Shown in pieces: positions 16,633-25,021 of a DNA stretch of 64,000 bases; within the stretch, counting starts at the first letter, position 1; every line of letters starts with the position of its first letter. The DNA comes from Mycolicibacterium thermoresistibile (GTDB lineage: Bacteria > Actinomycetota > Actinomycetes > Mycobacteriales > Mycobacteriaceae). The notes beneath the pieces are model-generated. The model searched no databases and was not told the origin of the DNA. It saw only the letters and a list, made by a program, of their open reading frames with translations. Where the stretch lies: contig NZ_LT906483.1 in the NCBI RefSeq assembly GCF_900187065.1, positions 3,534,001 through 3,598,000 of the forward strand. The letters run 5' to 3'. A program made the position numbers and the translations under genes.

Positions 16633-19121
16633 CGGGCCTCCGCGCCGTCGCCGACGGGCGTGTCGACGACCACGCCCGCCCTGACCAGGTGGTCGATCTC
16701 GGCGGCCGACAGCCCCAGTTCGGTGAGTACCTGGCGGGTGTGTTCGCCGTGTACCGGCGCGCGGCCGAGCGGCCGGACACCGTCGATGTCGATCAACCGA
16801 CCGGCCATCTCCATCCGGCCGAGTTCGGGGTGCACATAGGACTCGATCAGACCGCGGTTTTTGAGGTCCGGATCGTCGAAGAGCGCGAACGCCGGGCCGT
16901 CGGGCAACGCTTCGGCCGGCACCCCGTACGCCTCCAGCCGCGCCTGCCATGCCGTGGCCGTGTCGGTGCCGAAGACCCGGGTGAGCGTGTCGGCCAGGTC
17001 GGCCTGATGCCGTCGTCGGCCGTCGTCGTCGGCGAACCGCTCGTCCGCGAGTTCCGGGATGGCCTGCACCAACCGCTGCCAGTCCGGCTCAGCGGTCACC
17101 GACAGACACAACCAGCCCCGCGCCGCGGGGTAGATCCGTTCCAGCGCAGAGATTCCCCAATGTCCGGCGTCGATGACCGGCCGATCGCCGCGGTGTTCAC
17201 CGTCCGGTGTCACCCAGGCCATCGACGCGTTCACCAGGTGGGCGTACACGATCGAGGTGTCGACGTCCTGCCCCTCACCGGTGCGGTCCCGGTGGTACAG
17301 GGCCTGCAGCACGCCGATCGCCGAGAGCAGACCGTTGCCGGTGTCCCCCAGCGAGATCGACGGCCATATCGGAGTTCCACCGTTGTCGGCGGCACCGTCC
17401 ACCCATTCGGTGCCGGCCAGTGCCGCCCCGGTCTGGTCGTTGGCGGGCTTGGTCTCCCGCTCACCGCGTTCGTACCCGCGGGTGTGGCAGTAGATCAACC
17501 GCGGGTTGATCTTGCGCAGACTCGCCGAATCCACCCTAAGCTTGCGGGCGGCGGACTCCCGCATGTTGTGGTGCACCACGTCTGCGGTCGCCACCAGCTT
17601 CTCGAACAGGACCTTGCCCTCTTCGGACTTCAGGTCGATGACGACACTACGCTTCCCCCGGTTGGACATGTGCGAGTACTGGGTCCGCATCCAGGTCTCG
17701 TCCTGGCGGGAGCTGACCCGGATCACGTCGGCGCCGAGCGCGGCCAGCACCTGCGCGCCGAACGGGCCGGCGATGGCCAGACCCAGGTCCAGCACCCGGA
17801 TACCGGCCAGCGGCGCCGGGGGGTTCGCCCCGGAGGATCTCGAAGCGCCGGACTCCGATTCACCGCTGCGGGCCTTGGCTGGCCGCCCGTCCTCCACGCT
17901 GCGAACCCAATCATTGTGGCTGCCGGGCGGGTACGTGGTCTCGCCGACAGTAGCGGGGCACCGGGACAGCCGCACCACATCGCCGACCGCGCGGATGGCG
18001 CCGTACTCCTCGTCCTTGAACTCGCGGACGCATCCGTCGGCGAGCAGCGACTCGTCCAGCAGGGCTTCTTCCGGGGACCGCACGATCTCCAATGGCACCC
18101 CCGCCGTCCTGGCGGCCCGCTCCCAGTCCGCTGCCGGGAACTTGGCTGCCGCGGCTGCCATCTCGGGATGGAAATGCCCCAGCATCACCATGTCGTGGTA
18201 ATCGGTGGAGATCCGCAGATCCGCATCCTTGGGCGAGACTCCCGACTCGGGGATGACGATCTCATCGCCTTCGCTCACACCGAGCATGAATCCGGGCAGT
18301 TGCACCCACTGCTGGATCCACCTGCCGTCGGCCGTGCGGTAGAAGCCCTTCGGCGCACGCGGATCGGTGGTCCAGCCCAGATATCCTTCGGCGTAGGGGT
18401 TTTCGACTCGCTGCCAGGCGATGCTGCCGGCGCACAGCACACCCTGCAACAAGGACGTCTTGAGGTGCTGACCCCGCCCGGAGATCTCCCGGACGCGGAG
18501 CGCGGCGCTGATGCCGATCGCGGCCAGGTACGCGGTCGCGTTGCTGGCCCACGGAATTCCGAGATACATCGGTCCGGGCCGGTCGGGGCCGACCCCGGTG
18601 CCGGGCCCCAGGTCGACGTCCGCCAATGGGTCCTCCCATCCGGAGAGGGCCCCGATGGTGGTCCCGGGGATGCCGCGGGCCTCCCAGTGCAGGCCGGTGC
18701 GCGCGGCGACCAGGGCTTCGATCGGTTTACGGCCCTGATGGCCGGCCGCCTCGCCGTAGCCGCTGATCGAACACCGGACGAGCGCGGGGTTTCCGGCGGT
18801 CAGCGCCGGCAGGTCCAGACCGTCGGGCACCGGATCGACCGCGTCGACGAGCACGTCGGCCGAGGCGATGAGTTTGGCCAGCACGTCGCGGTCGGCGGGT
18901 TCCGCAGGATCGAGAGTCACCCGTTTCTTGCCGCGGTGCCACACCCGGTAGCCGGACAGGTCGGCGAACGGGTCGGCCGGCAGGTCGATCCGGACGACCT
19001 CCGCACCGGCGTCGGCCAACAGCATCGTGCTGATCGCACCGGCGATACCCTGCGTCAAGTCGATGACGCGCAACCCGTCGTAAACGGCGCGGGTCTGCTC
19101 GACTGTCTCAGCGGAACTCAA
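16629..19121 (-). CDS. Tandem two-domain CaiB/BaiF family III CoA-transferase
   Basis: An 830-aa protein with two class III CoA-transferase domains (about 15-390 and 435-815) joined by a Gly/Ser-rich linker. These enzymes move CoA between carboxylic acids through an acyl-Asp intermediate. Domain 2 has LGDTGNG with candidate catalytic Asp593. The aligned point of domain 1, exactly 400 residues earlier, is Ser193 in GIPWASNATAYLAAIG, so domain 1 probably has no acyl-carrying Asp. Class III enzymes are interlocked dimers, so this may be a covalent pseudo-dimer with one active half. As first gene of the operon it would activate the substrate as a CoA ester. Confidence 0.87.
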   Translation of the reverse strand: MSSAETVEQTRAVYDGLRVIDLTQGIAGAISTMLLADAGAEVVRIDLPADPFADLSGYRVWHRGKKRVTLDPAEPADRDVLAKLIASADVLVDAVDPVPDGLDLPALTAGNPALVRCSISGYGEAAGHQGRKPIEALVAARTGLHWEARGIPGTTIGALSGWEDPLADVDLGPGTGVGPDRPGPMYLGIPWASNATAYLAAIGISAALRVREISGRGQHLKTSLLQGVLCAGSIAWQRVENPYAEGYLGWTTDPRAPKGFYRTADGRWIQQWVQLPGFMLGVSEGDEIVIPESGVSPKDADLRISTDYHDMVMLGHFHPEMAAAAAKFPAADWERAARTAGVPLEIVRSPEEALLDESLLADGCVREFKDEEYGAIRAVGDVVRLSRCPATVGETTYPPGSHNDWVRSVEDGRPAKARSGESESGASRSSGANPPAPLAGIRVLDLGLAIAGPFGAQVLAALGADVIRVSSRQDETWMRTQYSHMSNRGKRSVVIDLKSEEGKVLFEKLVATADVVHHNMRESAARKLRVDSASLRKINPRLIYCHTRGYERGERETKPANDQTGAALAGTEWVDGAADNGGTPIWPSISLGDTGNGLLSAIGVLQALYHRDRTGEGQDVDTSIVYAHLVNASMAWVTPDGEHRGDRPVIDAGHWGISALERIYPAARGWLCLSVTAEPDWQRLVQAIPELADERFADDDGRRRHQADLADTLTRVFGTDTATAWQARLEAYGVPAEALPDGPAFALFDDPDLKNRGLIESYVHPELGRMEMAGRLIDIDGVRPLGRAPVHGEHTRQVLTELGLSAAEIDHLVRAGVVVDTPVGDGAEAR

Positions 19122-19297
19122 CTCGTCGTCTCCTCGGCGGACTGCTCACTGCGCTCGAATGCCCTCGACGCCCGTCAAACGGCACTTCCGGGCTGGGAGA
19201 GCCGTTCGGGCTGTGTCCGCAAACACATTAGTTCCTCATGAGGGATTCGGCAATGCCCCAATTTCGAGCAAAGTCCCAAACGCACGTAGGATACGCT

Positions 19298-19336
19298 GTC
19301 TACTGTTCTTTGCTATGATCCAGCAAACTTGTAGAC
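19298..19336. promoter_or_regulatory. Nested inverted repeat upstream of the CoA-transferase operon
   Basis: Outer arms GTCTAC (19298-19303) and GTAGAC (19331-19336) enclose inner arms TTTGCT (19309-19314) and AGCAAA (19322-19327). The segment is A/T-rich. It could be a two-site operator or an RNA hairpin in a leader of the operon starting at 19121. Function is not shown. Confidence 0.4.
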
Positions 19337-19419
19337 GGCTTGATACGGGTTCACGATGCACCGACCGGTGTGAGACGTCGGCAGCGCACCCGGATCGCGG
19401 CACCGGTACCCGAGGCGGT

Positions 19420-19472
19420 GCGATTTCGGCGTGCTGACGATCGCTGAGCGATCGTCAGCACGCCGAAATCGC
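19420..19472. repeat. 53-nt palindrome copy B (perfect)
   Basis: Arms 19420-19444 and 19448-19472 are perfect 25-nt reverse complements around the loop TGA. The arm begins GCGATTTCGGCGTGC. It ends 33 nt before the FAD oxidase start and lies between divergent genes, so here it cannot be a simple terminator. TATCAG follows it, as at copy A. Confidence 0.95.
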
Positions 19473-19505
19473 TATCAGGACACCCGGATGTGATACACCG
19501 ACGCC

Positions 19506-20870
19506 ATGACCGCAACTCTGGCCGGCCGGTTGGCGCAGATCGTCGGGCCCGCTCACGTGAGCACCGATCCGGATGTGCTGGCCGGCCGCAGCGTCGACCA
19601 CACCGGCCGGTACCGGGGCCGGGCCACCGCGCTGGTGCGGCCGGGCGACACCGCCGAGGTCGCGGCGGTGCTGCGCACCTGCCGTGACGCCGGAAGCCAT
19701 GTCACCGTCCAGGGCGGACGCACCTCGCTGGTCGCCGGCACCGTGCCCGAACACGATGACGTGCTGCTGTCCACCGAGCGGCTCACCGATATCGGACCGG
19801 TCGACACCGTCGAACGTCGTGTCTGGGCGGGCGCCGGGGTGACGCTGGCCGCGCTGCAGCACACCGCCGCGGCGGTCGGCCTGACGTTCGGCGTCGACCT
19901 GGCGGCGCGGGACACCGCCACCGTCGGCGGGATGGCCGCCACCAACGCCGGCGGACTGCGCACGGTGCGGTACGGCAACATGGGCGAACAGGTGCTCGGC
20001 CTCGAGGTCGCACTGCCCGACGGTTCGGTGTTGCGCCGCCACAGCGCAGTCCGGCGGGACAACACCGGCTACGACCTGACCTCGCTGTTCATCGGCGCCG
20101 AGGGCACTCTCGGTGTGATCACCGCACTGGATCTGCGGTTACACCCCACGCCGCGGCACCGGGTGAGCGCGATCTGCGGCTTCACCGATCTCGACGCGCT
20201 GATCGACGCCGGGCGCGTCCTGCGCGACACCCCGGGGATCGCGGCGCTGGAACTCATCGACGCCCGGATCGCGAGGTTGGCCGCCGAACACCTCGGTGTC
20301 GCGGTGCCCGCGCCGGGCGACTGGCTGCTGCTGGTGGAACTGACCTCGCTCGGCGACGCCGACGACGATCAGACCGAGCGGCTGGCGGTTGCACTCGACC
20401 AGTTGGATCTGGCCGGCGAACCCGCCGTCGGCGTGGATTCCGCTGCCCGGCAACGCCTGTGGCGGGTCCGCGAATCCACCGCCGAGGTCCTCGGGGTGCA
20501 CGGTCCACCGGTGAAATTCGATGTGTCGCTGCCGCCGGCCGCCATCCCCCGGTTCGCCGCCGAGGCCGCCGCGATCGTCGGTCGCCATGCCGCGCAGGCG
20601 ATTCCGGTGTTGTTCGGTCACATCGGCGAGGGCAATCTGCACCTCAACGTGCTGCGGTGCACACCCGATGAGGAGCGCGCGCTGTATCCGGCGATGATGG
20701 ACCTGATCGCCGGATGCGGCGGCAATGTGAGCTCCGAGCACGGCGTCGGCACCCGCAAACGGGACTACCTCGGCATGTCGCGCAGCGACGCCGACATCGC
20801 CGCGATGCGCGCCATCAAGGCCGCGTTCGACCCGACCGGTTATCTCAACGCGGCGGTGTTGTTCGGCTGA
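19506..20870 (+). CDS. FAD-binding oxidase, GlcD/D-lactate dehydrogenase type
   Basis: A 454-aa flavoprotein with an N-terminal PCMH-type FAD domain and a C-terminal FAD-oxidase cap, similar to Rv1257c and to D-2-hydroxyacid dehydrogenases. Visible motifs are [14 protein letters not shown] (about 66-80), [20 protein letters not shown] in the FAD site, and the C-terminal [13 protein letters not shown], with metal-site His residues, and [14 protein letters not shown]. It would oxidise a 2-hydroxy acid such as D-lactate, glycolate or D-2-hydroxyglutarate. Its last 31 nt overlap the convergent MFS gene. It has no clear Shine-Dalgarno and may be leaderless. Confidence 0.88.
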   Translation: MTATLAGRLAQIVGPAHVSTDPDVLAGRSVDHTGRYRGRATALVRPGDTAEVAAVLRTCRDAGSHVTVQGGRTSLVAGTVPEHDDVLLSTERLTDIGPVDTVERRVWAGAGVTLAALQHTAAAVGLTFGVDLAARDTATVGGMAATNAGGLRTVRYGNMGEQVLGLEVALPDGSVLRRHSAVRRDNTGYDLTSLFIGAEGTLGVITALDLRLHPTPRHRVSAICGFTDLDALIDAGRVLRDTPGIAALELIDARIARLAAEHLGVAVPAPGDWLLLVELTSLGDADDDQTERLAVALDQLDLAGEPAVGVDSAARQRLWRVRESTAEVLGVHGPPVKFDVSLPPAAIPRFAAEAAAIVGRHAAQAIPVLFGHIGEGNLHLNVLRCTPDEERALYPAMMDLIAGCGGNVSSEHGVGTRKRDYLGMSRSDADIAAMRAIKAAFDPTGYLNAAVLFG

Positions 20871-22513
20871 ACGACCGGCCCGCCGGGCGGGCCCAGCGAT
20901 GGTCGCAATGTCGGTCGCAATGTCGGTCGCAGCGCCGGGATCACGGCCGTCACCGCGATGTCGGTTCGGGGGTTCGGGTCCGGTCGGGCGAGCTCGATCA
21001 CCAGGTAGTCGTCGTGCTCGTCGAGGTACTGCGCGTCGGCGTCGGGTTGCGGCGTCGACAGCACGATGCCTGCCAGGAAGATCGCCGCGAGCACCCCGAA
21101 CAACGCCACGAACGCCGGCAGCAACATCGACTGCGCCATCGCCGCGGCATACGGTGCGTGCAGGAATTCGGGCAGCACCCTCGTCTGCTCGCCGGCCGGG
21201 ACAGCGGTGGCCCCGAACGGCAACTCGGCGCTCAGCCGCCCGGTGAGGAACGCCGCCATCCCGGCACTGCCCAGCACCGAGCCGATCTGACGGGTGGTGT
21301 TGTACACCCCGGACCCGGCGCCGGACAGGTGCAGCGGCAGCTGCCGGGTGGCGGTGGTGGCCAGCGGCGACCAGATGAACGCCATGCCCACACCGACCGC
21401 GACGAAGGGCAGCACCAGCCGCCAGATCGGGGTGGTGGGCGCCATCTCGACCGCCAGCCAGGTCAGGCCGACCGCCACCACCGAGAATCCGAAACCGACC
21501 ACCGGCGTCGGATGGGACCGGTCCACGATCCGGCCCGCCATCGGGGCCAGCACCCCGCTCGCGACCGCCATCGGTGCGATCAGCAGCGCCGAACCGGTCG
21601 GCGACAACCCGCACACCGCCTGCGCGAAGAACATCGCCGGCAACACCATCGCGGTCACCACGAAGCCGATGGTGGCGACGCCGACGTTGGCCAGCATGAA
21701 GTTGCGGTCGGCGAAGATCTGCAACGGCACCAGCGGGTGGCGCCTGTTGGCGGACTGCCAGATGACGAACATCGCCATCACCCCGGCGCCGCCGGCCAGG
21801 GTGCCCCAGATCCACGGCGCCCACCGGTGGGTCTGCGCCTCCTGCAGCGCGAACACGATCAGGAACAGCCCGACCGCCGACAGCACCATGCCGAGCACGT
21901 CGAACCCCTGGTCCTGGCGGGGCAGCCGCGGCATCAGCCGGGCGCCCAGCACCAGACCGGCGATGCCGATCGGCACGTTGACGATGAAGATCCACTGCCA
22001 GCCCAGCCCGTCGACGAGAACACCGCCGGCCAGCGGGCCGATCAGCGTCGCCACCCCGGCAGTGGCGCCCCAGACGCCCATCGGGACGCCGCGCCGGTCG
22101 GCCGGGAAGATCCGGGTGATCATCGACAGCGTCTGCGGTGTCAGCAACGCCGCGCCGAGGCCCTGCAGCACCCGGGCGGCGATGAGCATCCCGATCGTGC
22201 CCGCCAATCCGCACCACAGCGAGGCCGCGGTGAAGATCGCCAGCCCGATCAGATACATCGTCCTGGGCCCGAACCGATCACCGAGCCGCCCGGCGATCAG
22301 CAGCGGCACCGCGTACGCGAGCAGGTAGGCGCTGGTCACCCAGATCACCGCGGTGTAGTCGGCGCCGAGATCGGCCATGATCTCCAGATTCGCGACGGGC
22401 ACGATCGTCGCGTCGACCAGGATCATGAAGAACCCGATCAGCATCGCCCACAGCGCATGCCAGGGGTTGGCGGCCGCGGACCGCGGCGCGTACGCAGTGA
22501 ACACTTCGCTCAT
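20840..22513 (-). CDS. MFS multidrug exporter, EmrB/QacA (DHA2) family
   Basis: A 557-aa, 14-helix drug:proton antiporter similar to Rv1250. It shows motif A in [17 protein letters not shown], the family motif C region [19 protein letters not shown] in helix 5, and helix 1 with [16 protein letters not shown], whose Asp is typical of DHA2 pumps. The C-terminus carries a short tandem RPTL repeat coded by three 12-nt repeats near 20902-20937. I prefer the ATG at 22513; an in-frame GTG at 22543 is possible and neither has a strong ribosome site. A perfect 12-bp palindrome at 22578 lies upstream. Confidence 0.9.
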   Translation of the reverse strand: MSEVFTAYAPRSAAANPWHALWAMLIGFFMILVDATIVPVANLEIMADLGADYTAVIWVTSAYLLAYAVPLLIAGRLGDRFGPRTMYLIGLAIFTAASLWCGLAGTIGMLIAARVLQGLGAALLTPQTLSMITRIFPADRRGVPMGVWGATAGVATLIGPLAGGVLVDGLGWQWIFIVNVPIGIAGLVLGARLMPRLPRQDQGFDVLGMVLSAVGLFLIVFALQEAQTHRWAPWIWGTLAGGAGVMAMFVIWQSANRRHPLVPLQIFADRNFMLANVGVATIGFVVTAMVLPAMFFAQAVCGLSPTGSALLIAPMAVASGVLAPMAGRIVDRSHPTPVVGFGFSVVAVGLTWLAVEMAPTTPIWRLVLPFVAVGVGMAFIWSPLATTATRQLPLHLSGAGSGVYNTTRQIGSVLGSAGMAAFLTGRLSAELPFGATAVPAGEQTRVLPEFLHAPYAAAMAQSMLLPAFVALFGVLAAIFLAGIVLSTPQPDADAQYLDEHDDYLVIELARPDPNPRTDIAVTAVIPALRPTLRPTLRPSLGPPGGPVVQPNNTAALR

Positions 22514-22577
22514 GGTGGACCGACCGGCGTCGACGGATGTCACAGAATCAGCGGGCGGGCTTCACACCCCCCGCGCC

Positions 22578-22589
22578 GACCGTACGGTC
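22578..22589. promoter_or_regulatory. TetR-type operator candidate GACCGTACGGTC
   Basis: A perfect 12-bp palindrome 65 nt upstream of the preferred MFS start (35 nt from the alternative GTG). Many TetR regulators of drug pumps bind sites of this shape, but no TetR gene is adjacent. Confidence 0.5.
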
Positions 22590-22631
22590 CACTCCGGTCG
22601 CGGACAAGTACCCGCGAGTAACCCGACGTGA

Positions 22632-23909
22632 TCAGGCGTGTTCGACGAGCATGTCAGCGGTGTCGCGGTGCTCGGCGCCGGGGCGCACACCCGCCGCCAA
22701 CAACGCCACGAGCGCGATCAGCACTCCCCCGGTCATCACCGCGGCCATCGCCGGCGCGCTGTTGCCCAACACGCCGACCAACGGTGAGATCACCGCTCCG
22801 AGGCCGAACTGTCCGCACCCCAGCAGCGCGGCCGCGGTGCCCGAGGCCTCCGGATGGCGCGACAGAGCGAGCGCGGGGGCGTTGGGCAGCACGAAGCCCA
22901 TGGCGCCGAGCACCCCCCACACCGGCAGCACGAACCCGGCGAGCCCGCCGACTCCGGTGACGGCCAGCCCGACGAACACGAATCCGAGCACCGATGCCAC
23001 CGCCAGCGCCGTCACGACGATCGTCGACGGGTCGAACCGCCGCAACAGCACCACGTTGAACTGCGTCGCACCGATCAGCGCGATCGCGCCCGCGCCGAAC
23101 ACCAACGCGAAGGCCTGCTGGTTCAGCCCGTAGCCGTCCTGCAGGACGAACGCGGCGCCGGAGATGTAGGCGAACAGCCCGGACATCCCCAGCGCGGCGA
23201 CCAGCGCCAAGACCACGAACCTCAGGTCGCGCAGCAGCATGAGGTAGGTCACGCCGACCGCGCGGAACCGCAGCGGGCGCCGCTGCGCCCGCGGCAGCGT
23301 CTCCGGCAGCGCGGCCGCCGCCAGGACGAGCAGTCCGCCGCCCAGGACCACCAGGGCGACGAACACCCACCGCCAGGAGCCGTACAGCAGCACCGCCGCC
23401 CCCAGCGACGGCGCCAGCACCGGCGCCACGCCCAGCACCAGCATCAGCCGCGACATCACCGTGGCGGCGCCCGGGCCGGCGAACAGATCGCCCACCACCG
23501 CGACCGCGACCACCGCGGCGGACGCCGAACCCATCCCCTGCAAGGCCCGGGCGATCCCGAGCATGGTGATGTCCGGCGCCACCGCGCACAGCACCGACGC
23601 CAGCATGTGCACCGCGATACCGGCCATCAGCGGCCGGCGGCGGCCCAACGAGTCCGACAGGGGGCCGACGACGAGCTGGCCGAGCGCCAGCCCGACCAGC
23701 GTGCCGGTCAACGTCAGCTGCGCCACCGACGACGACACGTTCAGCTCGTCGGCGATCCGCGGCAGCGCCGGCAGATACATGTCCATGGTGAGCGGCCCGA
23801 GGGTGATCAGCGCCCCCAGCATCAGGATCATGCGGGTGCGGCTGGGCATCCCGCTCGGCGTCCGGGGAGATGTCCGGTCGGAAAGGGCCACGGCGTTCGA
23901 CTCTGCCAC
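22632..23909 (-). CDS. MFS exporter, Bcr/CflA family
   Basis: A 425-aa, 12-helix drug exporter of the Bcr/CflA group. The start region MILMLGALITLGPLTMDMYL and LPALPRIADELNVSSSVAQL is the classical signature of this family, with a membrane Asp in helix 1. Motif A is VVGPLSDSLGRRRPLM, and RALQGMGSASAAVVAVAVVG is helix 4. It would export small drugs or metabolites using the proton gradient. The GTG start at 23909 gives the normal family length. It is 118 nt upstream of the other MFS gene on the same strand and probably transcribed separately. Confidence 0.9.
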   Translation of the reverse strand: MAESNAVALSDRTSPRTPSGMPSRTRMILMLGALITLGPLTMDMYLPALPRIADELNVSSSVAQLTLTGTLVGLALGQLVVGPLSDSLGRRRPLMAGIAVHMLASVLCAVAPDITMLGIARALQGMGSASAAVVAVAVVGDLFAGPGAATVMSRLMLVLGVAPVLAPSLGAAVLLYGSWRWVFVALVVLGGGLLVLAAAALPETLPRAQRRPLRFRAVGVTYLMLLRDLRFVVLALVAALGMSGLFAYISGAAFVLQDGYGLNQQAFALVFGAGAIALIGATQFNVVLLRRFDPSTIVVTALAVASVLGFVFVGLAVTGVGGLAGFVLPVWGVLGAMGFVLPNAPALALSRHPEASGTAAALLGCGQFGLGAVISPLVGVLGNSAPAMAAVMTGGVLIALVALLAAGVRPGAEHRDTADMLVEHA

Positions 23910-24046
23910 GGAAGTACTTAGCGACGCGAATCATTTGTTTTGTTCCCGCACCCGCGGGTTCGGCGCACGTGTCGTCGCACACATCGGGGGAACCCGTCAG
24001 GCGTTAGCCTGGGCGCAACCGCTACGACACCGGGAGGCCGCAGCAC

Positions 24047-24850
24047 ATGAGCGCATGGTTCCGCGCGAAGGACCGGTCGGCCGGGACACCCGCCACAGCA
24101 TCCGGTGGGGGGTCCGGTGGGGCGTCCGGTGGGGCGCCCGAAGCGGGGGCGGCGGCGCGGGTGCTGACCGGGATCATCGAACGCGGCTCCCGGGCGCAGG
24201 CCCCCGCGGTGCGCGCCTACGTCGGCCGGTTGCGCAACAAGTACCCCGACGCCTCCCCGGCCAAGATCGTCACCAAGCTGGAGAAACGCTATCTGGCGAC
24301 CGTGGTGGCCAGCGGGGCGGCGGTCGGTTCCACCGCCGCCGTGCCGGGCGTGGGCACATTGGCCGCGCTCTCGGCGGTGACCGGTGAGACCGCGGTGTTC
24401 CTGGAGGCGACCGCGGTGTTCGTGCTGGCGGTGGCCGAGGTGCACGGCATTCCGCTCGAGGAGCGGGAACGCCGTCGCGCGCTGGTGCTGGCGGTGCTGG
24501 TCGGCGACGAGGGCAAGGGGGCGGTGCGCGACCTGCTCGGGCGCGGCCGGACCAGCGGCGCCTGGATCAGCGAGGGGGCGGCGACGTTGCCGCTGCCGAC
24601 GGTGTCGCAGTTGAACTCGCGGTTGCTGCGCTACTTCGTCAAGCGCTACACGCTCAAGCGGGGTGCGCTGGCGTTCGGCAAGGCGCTTCCGGTCGGGGTG
24701 GGCGCCGTCGTCGGCGGGGTCGGCAACCGGATGATGGGGAAGAAGATCATCGGCAACGCCCGGACGGCGTTCGGCGCCGCACCACCACGCTGGCCCGCGC
24801 CACTGCATCTCCTGCCTCCGTTGCCGGAGTCCGGTACGGATTCGACCTGA
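24047..24850 (+). CDS. EcsC-like membrane-associated protein (Rv1249c-like)
   Basis: A 267-aa protein of unknown function. The N-terminus has a Gly/Ser linker coded by three tandem repeats (GGGSGGASGGAP). Residues about 80-135 contain two hydrophobic helices (VVASGAAVGSTAAVPGVGTL and TAVFLEATAVFVLAVAEVHG). The C-terminal LPVGVGAVVGGVGNRMMGKK resembles the end of EcsC-family proteins. GGGAGG precedes the ATG. In M. tuberculosis its relative Rv1249c also stands beside kgd on the same strand, as here. Confidence 0.72.
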   Translation: MSAWFRAKDRSAGTPATASGGGSGGASGGAPEAGAAARVLTGIIERGSRAQAPAVRAYVGRLRNKYPDASPAKIVTKLEKRYLATVVASGAAVGSTAAVPGVGTLAALSAVTGETAVFLEATAVFVLAVAEVHGIPLEERERRRALVLAVLVGDEGKGAVRDLLGRGRTSGAWISEGAATLPLPTVSQLNSRLLRYFVKRYTLKRGALAFGKALPVGVGAVVGGVGNRMMGKKIIGNARTAFGAAPPRWPAPLHLLPPLPESGTDST

Positions 24851-25021
24851 ATCCCACCCCTGTACCGGGGAGCCGAACCGATACCGGATCGTGACGACCT
24901 TGGGCCGATGGTCTCCGGAAGGGCTAGCCTTGAGACGGCGTTGAAACGGGTAACCGGACAGGTTAGGCAGGCGAGGCACGCACGCGTGCTCTGATATGAG
25001 GAATCGAGGCGATTAGCTGCT

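Larger units (their letters stand above)
19122..19505. other. Divergent intergenic region, no gene
   Basis: This 384-bp gap lies between the CoA-transferase operon (minus) and the FAD oxidase (plus). About 19205-19340 is clearly richer in A and T than its surroundings and likely holds promoters. It contains the palindrome CCTCATGAGG (19234-19243), a nested inverted repeat (19298-19336) and palindrome copy B (19420-19472). No coding features are seen. Confidence 0.6.

Noticed and set aside
19420..19472. Palindrome copy B as an intrinsic terminator
   Set aside because: It stands between divergent gene starts with no upstream transcript to end and has no U-run.
20902..20937. Three 12-bp repeats as a separate genetic element
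   Set aside because: They lie in frame in the MFS gene and code for an RPTL repeat in its C-terminal tail; a local slippage product explains them.
24940..24985. Iron-box-like sequence (ACAGGTTAGGCAGG) upstream of kgd
   Set aside because: Only the left half resembles the IdeR consensus and the right half does not match; about 10 of 19 positions agree, which is weak in this base composition.
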